From: Bryobacterales bacterium
GTDB lineage: Bacteria > Acidobacteriota > Terriglobia > Bryobacterales > Bryobacteraceae
Assembly: GCA_003487005.1 (NCBI GenBank)
Contig: DNFG01000174.1
Coordinates: forward strand, 1 to 22,802
Length of the DNA stretch: 22,802 nt
Direction: 5' to 3'
The notes under the pieces were generated by a model, which was not told the origin of the DNA, searched no databases, and worked only from the letters and a program-made list of their open reading frames with translations. Of this stretch, positions 8,087 to 15,352 are shown in pieces (within the stretch, counting starts at the first letter, position 1; each line of letters opens with the position of its first letter). A program made the translations under genes and the position numbers.

Positions 8087-10338
8087 CAGACGGCCCCCCA
8101 GCGGCGGCGGAGCAGCCATTCGGCGCCCTTCAGGAGAGCCAGAAGGAGGAAGGCGAATGGAACATCCCAGAGATCGTGCGTCTCGCGGACGGAAAGGCCG
8201 GCTTCGCTGAAGTCGATCTCATCGATGAGATCGGAAGCCCCGCCGATGGGATAGTAGCGGCCGCCGGTCTGAGCGGCCAGCCGTTCAAGCAGTTCACGAT
8301 TCTGCTCGGTGCGAAAGTTCTCGGCCACTCCGTCCTCGCGCAGGAAGGTCGTGACATCGCGGGCGATTTCCTGTTCGCCGCGGCGGGCGACGATCTCGGC
8401 AAGGTAGGAGCCCGGTTCGGAGGCCTGGAATTCGGCGGAATACTGGCCTGGAGTTTGGGGATCAGGCAGAAGCGCGACGCTGTCCGCGAGGCCGCCGGGT
8501 CCAATCAGGCGGGCTTCGGCGGAGGCGTCGGCGAGCGGGAGATAGTTGTTGTCGCGGATGTCGGCGCGGAGTTGGACCTTCGCGGCATCGCTGATGACGG
8601 TACTGCTGGTGAGGGCGGTGACCCGGCCCCGGGTATCGGAGGCGAGCCAGCGGAGCAGTTGCTGCCAGAAGCGTTCGTGGGTCGTGTCCTTCGAGTCCTG
8701 AAGCATCTGCCACTTCCAGGTGCCGCCGGTAGCCAGGAGTGCGACGCGGCCCCGGCCGTAGTTTTGGGTCGAGAGCAGGGGGAAGCGGCGTCCCGTGCCG
8801 GTATTGAATTGGGCGAGGACAAGCGCGCCGGGCTTCGGAGCGCCGGTTTCCTGATAGTCGGCCAGAGCAGGGAGAGCTTTCCAGCGAGCGGCATTCTGAG
8901 CGAGATCATCGTCGAGACGCGTGATCAGACTGTCCATGCCCGGCCCGGTCAGTTCGGCCTTGGCGGGTTCGCGATGGAAGGTGGACTTGCGCGCCGGCAG
9001 TTCGACTGGAAGCATCTCGGCGACCGGCGTCGCCTGCCAGCCACCTTCACTGAGCGCGGCACGGCCTCCGAGAAAGAGGACGCCGCCGCCGCGGCGGTCG
9101 GCGAACTCGCGGATCAGAGCCTGCTGGGGGCCGCTGAACCACGCGGCTTCGACGGCTCCGATGATCAGCGCCTCGTACGCGAACAGTTCATCCACGGTGG
9201 CGGGGAAGCCCTGTTCGAGTTCCGCTGGGTCGCCGATCCCCTGCCGGTAGATCTTGTTCTGCGTCGTGCGCAGCATGGACACCAGCTCGATATTGGGGTC
9301 TTCTTCCACGGCGCGGCGGATGAACTTCATCTCCCAGCGCGGTTCGCCCTCGACGTAGAGAATGCGCGGGCGGCGGTCCTCCACGTGGACGAGGCGCGTT
9401 ACCGCGTTGTTGGCGCGGTTCGACTCAGCTTCGAGAGGCTCGACGGCGAATTTGAAGGCGCGGGCGCCCTTCTCCCCGGACAGAAAAGAGATGGACTCAA
9501 TTGACTGCTTTCCATCCCCATCCAGGCGGATCTGGCGGGAGGCGACAATCTTGTCGCCATCACGAACGGAGAGCGTGGCTACGCCGCCGGCGAATCCGTG
9601 CTGGCGGATCGTGACGAATGCATTGAGGCGCGTGCCGGGCAGCGAACGGGCGGGCGTCTGTACGCCCGCGATTTCGATATCGCTCACAGGGGTCTCGCGG
9701 CCCACGCCGATCGTGTGGACCGGGAGGCGGGCGGCGCGAAGCGCGGCGATAGTTTGCTGGTCGAGTCCACCGTCGTTGTCGGCGCCGTCGGAGATGAGGA
9801 CGATGGCCCCGATCGGCAGGGTGGAGGCTTCACCCGCGGCGGACTTGAGTGTGTCACCCAGGCGGGTGGCGCTTTCCGCGGGTTGAAGCCCTTCAAGTTG
9901 GTCCACTCGCTGCAGGGCGGCGCCGGCGGTATAGAGACGGATGGGATACTTCTTCCGGAGTTCGCCGAGCAGACCTCCATCGAGAGCGGCGCGGGCGATG
10001 TCGAAACGGGAACGGCCGTCGTCGGCGAGGGCCATGCTGCGGGATGCGTCCAGAACAACCGCAACGACATTCTGCTGCGATCGGAGCGTGGCTACGCTGA
10101 GTGCTGGCTGCCAGAGCATCAGCAGAAGTACGGCAAAAACGAGGCACTGGAAGCCTGCCAGGATCGACGCGCGAATCGGGCCTCGCCACTGCTCACGGCG
10201 GCGAAGGAAGAGCCACAACAGAAAACCGGCCGCGGCGGCGGTCAGCAGCGCCAGCAGCCAGAGCGGCCAACCGCTGAGGAACACGAACGTCCCCTTGCGG
10301 TACATCGCCCAAGGGTATTTGAAGAGAAATTCGAACAT
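8086..10338 (-). CDS. Membrane VWA protein with class I amidotransferase-like domain
   Basis: This 750-residue protein has two N-terminal membrane helices (about 22-45 and 58-80). A VWA domain follows, with its metal site VVLDASRSM (D97, S99, S101) and a further LISDGADND loop. Then comes a Rossmann-like segment from about residue 325 (RPRILYVEGEPRWEMKFI) to the glycine-rich FADRRGGGVLFLGGRAALS, as in glutamine amidotransferase-like VWA proteins. The elbow region (IIGAVEAAWFS) has no cysteine, so amidotransferase activity is not expected. A C-terminal helix near 723-740 re-anchors the chain. Start: ATG 10338, 21 nt after the DUF4159 stop. The only Shine-Dalgarno (TAGGAG) overlaps that stop and is about 17 nt from the ATG, which is unusually far. 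It is probably a second membrane VWA client of MoxR. Confidence 0.9.
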   Translation of the reverse strand: MFEFLFKYPWAMYRKGTFVFLSGWPLWLLALLTAAAAGFLLWLFLRRREQWRGPIRASILAGFQCLVFAVLLLMLWQPALSVATLRSQQNVVAVVLDASRSMALADDGRSRFDIARAALDGGLLGELRKKYPIRLYTAGAALQRVDQLEGLQPAESATRLGDTLKSAAGEASTLPIGAIVLISDGADNDGGLDQQTIAALRAARLPVHTIGVGRETPVSDIEIAGVQTPARSLPGTRLNAFVTIRQHGFAGGVATLSVRDGDKIVASRQIRLDGDGKQSIESISFLSGEKGARAFKFAVEPLEAESNRANNAVTRLVHVEDRRPRILYVEGEPRWEMKFIRRAVEEDPNIELVSMLRTTQNKIYRQGIGDPAELEQGFPATVDELFAYEALIIGAVEAAWFSGPQQALIREFADRRGGGVLFLGGRAALSEGGWQATPVAEMLPVELPARKSTFHREPAKAELTGPGMDSLITRLDDDLAQNAARWKALPALADYQETGAPKPGALVLAQFNTGTGRRFPLLSTQNYGRGRVALLATGGTWKWQMLQDSKDTTHERFWQQLLRWLASDTRGRVTALTSSTVISDAAKVQLRADIRDNNYLPLADASAEARLIGPGGLADSVALLPDPQTPGQYSAEFQASEPGSYLAEIVARRGEQEIARDVTTFLREDGVAENFRTEQNRELLERLAAQTGGRYYPIGGASDLIDEIDFSEAGLSVRETHDLWDVPFAFLLLALLKGAEWLLRRRWGAV

Positions 10339-10359
10339 GGGCGGGTGGCGGGTGCTCTC

Positions 10360-11163
10360 CTAATGGGTCATCGCGTAGATGATGTTGTTGATGGCCACGC
10401 GATAGGCCAGCGATGCATACTTTTCCGGGTACTGGGGATGGTCGGCCCACTCCCAGGCATCGCCGAGGTCCATGTTGTGGCAGATGGCCATCACAATCCG
10501 GCCGCGGTCGTCTCGAATGGCGCGCCAGCGGGCTTCAAAACCGTCATACTCGTGGGTTTTGTCGAAGGGATAATTGACGATGCCCGGGACCTGAAAGCGG
10601 TCACTGAGGTCGTAGAGGACGTGGAAGATCGGGTCATCGTCGGCAAGGTCCTCCACGGTCCGGTCGGGAAATCCCCGGTTGAGGCTGTCGGTGAAGACGC
10701 TCCACTCGAACGTGCCGTGGAAGTCGTCGGTCATCAGGAAGCCGCCGCGGTCGATGTACTCTCGCAGTTTCTTCGCCTGCGCCTCGGGCAGGTCCCAGTG
10801 GCCGGGTTCGACTACATAGACAAAGGGATAGTTATAGATGTCGTCGCTGACCAGGTCAACGACCTGCTCCATCGCTTTCGCGTGCATGCGCGTCAGACGG
10901 CGAAGGCCCTGCAGGAAGGTGCGATCCGCCTTGGGGTAATCGACGGTCCAGGATCCGCGCATCGCCCACATACCGCTGGCGCGCAGAGAAGGGTAACGCA
11001 ACCGCGCCCAGACGAACTCCGTCTTCTCCGCCGCATCGGACGGCAGGACGAGCATCTCGTTCTCGTCCTCACGGAAAACCTGACGGATGCGGCGCTGGCC
11101 GAGCAACACCCCGGCCAGGATGACCAGAAGAATGACGGCAGCCAGCAGGGACCGGTAGCGCAT
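10360..11163 (-). CDS. DUF4159 membrane-anchored protein
   Basis: This is the first gene of the eight-gene operon. The ATG at 11163 is preferred over an in-frame GTG seven codons upstream because GAGGGGG sits 6-7 nt before the ATG and the protein then begins with a membrane anchor (MRYRSLLAAVILLVILAGVLLG). The 267-residue product matches the DUF4159 pattern. An RLRYP segment is followed by the family-typical PFVYVVEPGHWDL and LREYIDRGGFLMTDDFHGT, and the C-terminal ICHNMDLGDAWEW is also present. The fold resembles the beta-sheet domain of amidotransferase-like proteins. DUF4159 proteins are regularly encoded beside MoxR, DUF58 and BatA-type VWA proteins; the function is unknown. No convincing promoter hexamers were found in the 11164-11261 leader region. 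Confidence 0.92.
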   Translation of the reverse strand: MRYRSLLAAVILLVILAGVLLGQRRIRQVFREDENEMLVLPSDAAEKTEFVWARLRYPSLRASGMWAMRGSWTVDYPKADRTFLQGLRRLTRMHAKAMEQVVDLVSDDIYNYPFVYVVEPGHWDLPEAQAKKLREYIDRGGFLMTDDFHGTFEWSVFTDSLNRGFPDRTVEDLADDDPIFHVLYDLSDRFQVPGIVNYPFDKTHEYDGFEARWRAIRDDRGRIVMAICHNMDLGDAWEWADHPQYPEKYASLAYRVAINNIIYAMTH

Positions 11164-11261
11164 TAGCTTCCCCCTCGTTGGCACAAGGATATCATTTCGC
11201 CCTTTCCTGTTGGATGAATGGTATGCAGCCTAAGACGCATGAACCGGGGCTCTGGTTATGG

Positions 11262-11296
11262 AGGAAATGAAAACGGCGCCCCCCCAGGGGGCGCCG
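11262..11296 (-). terminator. Rho-independent terminator of the isomerase gene
   Basis: A perfect 10-bp GC-only stem (CGGCGCCCCC pairing with GGGGGCGCCG) with a 3-nt loop lies at 11274-11296. Read on the minus strand it is followed at once by TTTTCATTTC. It starts 27 bases after the stop of the sugar isomerase gene. It therefore separates that gene from the eight-gene operon, which must have its own promoter in 11164-11261. Confidence 0.88.
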
Positions 11297-11322
11297 CAGA
11301 AGCCGGTTTGGAAAATGGGGGA

Positions 11323-12183
11323 TCAGGCGGCAAGCAATCCGCGCAGATTCCAGCCACAGATGACACTGGCCTCGAACTTGTTGTTGTTCGGACCCTGCCA
11401 GTGGGTTTCGAGGCTGACTGCCCCCGTGTACCCATCCCGGAGCAGAGCCGCAATCTGGCCCTTCCAGTCGACGCGGCGGGTGCCGACAGGACCCCAGATG
11501 GGTGTAAGGCCTTCCATGTGGCAGTCCTTCGCGTGCACGTGGGCAATCCGGTCCTTCGGCAGGATGTCATAGCCCGCGGGAAAGGGATCTTCCCCGGCGA
11601 CCAGCATATTCGCGGGATCCCAAACGAGTTGGAGGTTGGGGTGCTGGACGGCATCCAGAATCACCTTGGCTTCCGCCGCGGTACCGACGTTGCAAGCGTG
11701 TTCGTTCTCGATGCCGATGATGACATTGTGGGGCTTGGCCTGGTCCGCAAGGCGCGTGACGGCCTCGCACACGGCATCGACGCACTTGGCCGGTTCGACC
11801 GTCCGCCAGTAGCTGAAGACGCGGATGATTTTGGCGCCGGTCATTTCGCTCAGCTTGAGAGCACGGTCCATGAGCGCGGGTTGGGTTTCAAAGGTGTGCT
11901 TCGAAGCGAAGACATCCTGCTGGAACCGCGTGTCCACGTCGGGTCCGCCCGGCAGAACACACTTCAGCAGAGGCGAGGCGATGGACAGGACGTGCATGTT
12001 GCGGGCGTTGATGAGGTCCATCGCACGCTTCACTTCGTCGTCGGTGAGGTCCATGATGTTCTTGCCCCAGACGACCCGCAGTTCTGCGCCGGTCATGCCG
12101 ATGGCGGCCATCGCGTCGAGCGCGGGCTCGAGGTCGGGGGTAAATTCGTCAGTGATGGATGCGAGTTCAAGTTTCGGTTGCAT
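11323..12183 (-). CDS. Sugar phosphate isomerase/epimerase-like TIM barrel
   Basis: This 286-residue cytoplasmic protein belongs to the xylose isomerase-like TIM-barrel superfamily (AP endonuclease family 2 fold). The metal-binding residues usual for the superfamily can be placed: E159 in IIGIENEH, D189 in LVWDPAN, H217 in HVHAKD and E259 in VSLETH, each at the end of a predicted barrel strand. Its length is typical of the family. It probably isomerises or epimerises a sugar or cyclitol; the substrate cannot be read from the sequence. The start ATG has only a weak AAGA-type Shine-Dalgarno. The gene stands alone: 114 bp separate it from the cytochrome gene upstream, and a strong terminator lies downstream. 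Confidence 0.92.
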   Translation of the reverse strand: MQPKLELASITDEFTPDLEPALDAMAAIGMTGAELRVVWGKNIMDLTDDEVKRAMDLINARNMHVLSIASPLLKCVLPGGPDVDTRFQQDVFASKHTFETQPALMDRALKLSEMTGAKIIRVFSYWRTVEPAKCVDAVCEAVTRLADQAKPHNVIIGIENEHACNVGTAAEAKVILDAVQHPNLQLVWDPANMLVAGEDPFPAGYDILPKDRIAHVHAKDCHMEGLTPIWGPVGTRRVDWKGQIAALLRDGYTGAVSLETHWQGPNNNKFEASVICGWNLRGLLAA

Positions 12184-12297
12184 GGATCTTATTTCTTGAC
12201 TATAGCGAAAGCCCCGCCCCCTCTGCCTCCGAAGGCGGCCAACTTGCTGGCACTCAATGCGCGCGGATTCTCCTTGCCGGGATCTGCGACCGGCGGT

Positions 12298-15048
12298 CTA
12301 GGGCAGCGGGATACTCTCGTGCTCGTGGATCGGCTGACGCTCGTTGTGCTCATCGGCGCTGGCCGGCCTTCGCCCAGCCGTGATCATCCGCGAGGATTCG
12401 TCCACCTTGAAGCGGTGGAAGAGTCGCTCGTGGGCGCGCATCCGGTCCATGTCGCCAAGGCCGCGGTAGGCCAGCATCAGACTCTGATGCGCCTGAATGT
12501 CCTCGGGGTCCACGGTCAGTACGGCGCGATAGGCGGCGGCCGCGGCGCCATAATCGCGCTTCACCAGCAGAAGACGCCCCAACTGATTCTGTGCCACCCG
12601 GTCACGTGGGTACTGCCTGGTCACCTCGCGCAACAGGCGAATCGCCTCCTCGTGATTCCCGGCTGACCTCTCGACCGCCGCGAGGAAGAACTGCGCCCGG
12701 GCCAGCCCCGGCTTCAACCGCAGCGCCCGCTCCAGCAGCGGCCGCGCCGTTTCGGACTCGCCCTCCTGAATCAATGCGCGCGCCAGATTCACCCAGCCGT
12801 CAGGATACTCCGGATCGATTTCGGTGACTTTGCGAAATGCGTACCCGGCCCCCCTGATGTCGCCCTGCAACAGCATGCCGATCCCCCAGTCATTCCAGCG
12901 CTCGCGGTCCAACTTGCGGATGACGGGACGCCATCCGGCGGCCGCGCCTCGGGGACCGAGCGCCATCTCCGTCCGCGCCTCCGCGAGCGTCACGATCGGA
13001 AGCACGGGAATCCGGCCCTTCACTCCGCCCGCCACATTCACCGGAATGTTGGCCGGCGCATAATCATACTCGCGGCTGTCGTAATGGAGGCTGACGCGCG
13101 CGGGATCCTGGCCGGCCACGGCGCGCCCCGCGTAGGCAAAACGCGTGTATTGCCACGAAAACTTGCGATAATGCAGCTTCGCGGTCAGCTTCACGGGCCC
13201 CTGCGCATTCTCCGGAATCTTCATCCGGTAATGGACGACATCCGCCGCCCCCGGCGGAATCAGACGCACGTACAGCAGGCCGCGAGCCTGCCAGACGTTG
13301 CGCTTGTCCACCAGATTGCCATCGCCATCCAGCAGCACCGACCGGTAGAAATGGGCGCCGGGATCCACCGGACCGCGGCCCTCATCCGCCACCCGCCCAC
13401 TCCAGAAAATTCTGCGCCCCGTCGCGTCCTCGCCCGTGAGTTCGATCCAGATGTCGAATGCATCCACCGTGCCTCCGGGGAAGAAATGTCCAATATTGCG
13501 GGTCCGGACCACCACATCGACCCGAACCGTGTCCCCGGGCTGCACCACGGGCCCCACCTGATCGAGCGGTGCGGCCACCTTCCCAACCTCGCGCAGGAAC
13601 ACCGGCGCGGCTGAATCCGCCTCCTCGCCCACTGCGAACGTGGTCATCGCCTCCTCGGATCGCTCATCCGCGTGCCTGATCACCCGCGTTCCACCCGGCT
13701 CCTCCGCCGGCGATGCCGCGAAAATGTCCAGCGAAATGAAGCCGGACTGCAGAAATCCTTCTACCGCCTTTTGCTGCGTCACATCCCCGTTCACAAACGG
13801 CACTGCCGTATTCGCGGCCGCGAAACGGTGCGAATGGACCTGTCCGTTGCGGTGACCCGGATCCCGCGACGGCACCAGAGGCATGTGACAATCCGCGCAC
13901 GTCTGCGGTTCCTCCGGGTAGTAGAACGACCGCGCCCCCTGCCCCGAGACGCCGCTCGCCTGCCAGTTGTCATAGTCATTGAACCCGCGCAGCCAGCGAT
14001 AGTGATTCACCGGCTGATCGAAGTGCACCTTGTGGCAAGCCGAGCAGAATTCAGCCGCGTCCTCGCGCATGAAGCGCTTCATGTACGTTCGCCGGTGGGG
14101 CTCCGGATCGAGGTGCGTCAACAGCCGGCCGAGCGCCCGGATGTACGGATTCCGGCTCGCCGCAATCTCGTGCAGCCTCGGATATTCGAGCGTGAAGCCC
14201 CCGTTGCCCAGGCTCCCCGCGACATGGACGATCGAATGGCACGAAACACAGCCCAGCCCCGCGTGCGCCTCCGGTGTGTCCAGTTGCTCGCGGACAGGCT
14301 GCTCCCACTTGCCCGAAAACAGCAACGCGTGATCGTGACAGCCAGCACACCACTTGCTGCTCTGCGTACCCGTGATTTCCTGCATGTGCTCCACCGTCCT
14401 CCGGTAGAACTGGTTGTTCAGCGACGACCAGCGGTGCATCGACGATTGCCACTGCCGGTAAATGTCCTTGTGACATTCGCCGCACAGCGCCGAGTCCATG
14501 AAATAGCCGGCTGGAACCGTGCCGTCTCCCTTGGTCCGGGCGGCCGATGGCCAGAAGGGTGATTGGAGTCCCCCGCCCTCCTCATCCATCAATGAAAAGA
14601 CCTGCTCCGTATTGCTGATCCGCTGCGCGGCATCCGGCCAAACGGCGCCAAAACCAGAAACCATTGCCACCGCCACGGCGCCGGCACTGAACGTCCACTT
14701 CAGCGCCGGCCACCGCGCCGCCGGGATCAATAGCAACACCCCCGCGAAACTCGCCGCCACATGCGCCCACAACAGCCAGCGGAATTCCTGCAATGCGCCG
14801 GTCCACGCGAGTCCCCCCCCCGATAGCACCCCCACCGCCAGCACCAGCACCGCTCGCCTCGCCCTTGCCCGGAACTCGCCCGAACGCCACAGCAGCCACC
14901 CAAATGCTGCCGCCGCCCCGGCGCCCAACACCAGATGCGCCACCACGTTCGCCATGTAGAAAATCGTCGGCGAGGCGAAGGCCAGAAGGTAGAAGGAGTT
15001 GACCAGCAGCGCGAGACCCAGCGCCGCCGCCCAGCGCCAAGCCGTCAT
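12298..15048 (-). CDS. Five-haem cytochrome c with N-terminal membrane domain and C-terminal TPRs
   Basis: Numbered from the ATG at 15048 (916 residues), five hydrophobic helices occupy about 4-25, 32-54, 66-82, 91-111 and 120-137. Five CxxCH haem sites follow: CGECH 189, CAGCH 234, CVSCH 267, CSACH 335 and CADCH 384. A beta-rich domain of about 300 residues comes next, and three or four TPRs end the chain at about 695-865. The haem part resembles cytochrome c554-type multihaem proteins and should lie in the periplasm, giving a role in electron transfer; no redox partner is encoded nearby. The start is uncertain. The ATG at 15048 has AGGG about 9 nt upstream; alternatives in the same frame are ATG 15057 and ATG 15126, neither with a good Shine-Dalgarno. 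The combination in one chain is unusual. Confidence 0.92.
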   Translation of the reverse strand: MTAWRWAAALGLALLVNSFYLLAFASPTIFYMANVVAHLVLGAGAAAAFGWLLWRSGEFRARARRAVLVLAVGVLSGGGLAWTGALQEFRWLLWAHVAASFAGVLLLIPAARWPALKWTFSAGAVAVAMVSGFGAVWPDAAQRISNTEQVFSLMDEEGGGLQSPFWPSAARTKGDGTVPAGYFMDSALCGECHKDIYRQWQSSMHRWSSLNNQFYRRTVEHMQEITGTQSSKWCAGCHDHALLFSGKWEQPVREQLDTPEAHAGLGCVSCHSIVHVAGSLGNGGFTLEYPRLHEIAASRNPYIRALGRLLTHLDPEPHRRTYMKRFMREDAAEFCSACHKVHFDQPVNHYRWLRGFNDYDNWQASGVSGQGARSFYYPEEPQTCADCHMPLVPSRDPGHRNGQVHSHRFAAANTAVPFVNGDVTQQKAVEGFLQSGFISLDIFAASPAEEPGGTRVIRHADERSEEAMTTFAVGEEADSAAPVFLREVGKVAAPLDQVGPVVQPGDTVRVDVVVRTRNIGHFFPGGTVDAFDIWIELTGEDATGRRIFWSGRVADEGRGPVDPGAHFYRSVLLDGDGNLVDKRNVWQARGLLYVRLIPPGAADVVHYRMKIPENAQGPVKLTAKLHYRKFSWQYTRFAYAGRAVAGQDPARVSLHYDSREYDYAPANIPVNVAGGVKGRIPVLPIVTLAEARTEMALGPRGAAAGWRPVIRKLDRERWNDWGIGMLLQGDIRGAGYAFRKVTEIDPEYPDGWVNLARALIQEGESETARPLLERALRLKPGLARAQFFLAAVERSAGNHEEAIRLLREVTRQYPRDRVAQNQLGRLLLVKRDYGAAAAAYRAVLTVDPEDIQAHQSLMLAYRGLGDMDRMRAHERLFHRFKVDESSRMITAGRRPASADEHNERQPIHEHESIPLP

Positions 15049-15352
15049 CGCGCCCATCCCTGACGGATTCGGCCCGGCGCGGGCCACAGATTCCCCACCT
15101 CCCGGCCGTCGCAAACCCCGGCGCATCGCGCCAAATCGCGTTCGTCCGATGCTCCTTGATCTTTGCCCTGCCCGATCCTGACAAACGCCAGTTCAGCGTG
15201 TCCGGCCAAGGCCCAGTAACGGCCCCGGTTCTTCATCCTGTCAATTGACCCACAGTGGCTGGTTCAGCGCAATAGCATCAATACACTAAGGGCAAGTTTG
15301 GGGTTGGAAAGGGGCGAAACCGCGTCTCCGGCTCCGCCCTTTTCCAGTGGGC
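15049..15352. other. Intergenic region between CHRD protein gene and cytochrome gene
   Basis: About 300 bases with no convincing gene. It holds a candidate terminator at 15306-15345, a minus-strand TTGACA (15239-15244) without a matching -10 box, and a 63-codon minus-strand frame (15045-15236) that I do not regard as coding. The promoter of the cytochrome gene should lie here but could not be placed. Confidence 0.6.
15306..15345 (-). terminator. Candidate terminator hairpin after the CHRD protein gene
   Basis: An 11-bp inverted repeat (GGAAAGGGGCG with CGCCCTTTTCC, one G-U pair) encloses an 18-nt loop, starting 8 bases beyond the stop of the CHRD gene on the minus strand. It is not followed by a T tract, so it may be a weak or rho-assisted terminator or an mRNA 3' end stabiliser. 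Confidence 0.45.

Noticed and set aside
12211..12230. Small hairpin (GCCT/AGGC) after the cytochrome gene
   Set aside because: A 4-bp stem without a T tract is too weak to call a terminator.
15239..15244. Consensus -35 (TTGACA) on the minus strand upstream of the cytochrome gene
   Set aside because: At 16-18 bp spacing the -10 positions match TATAAT at three or fewer bases, so I do not call a promoter.
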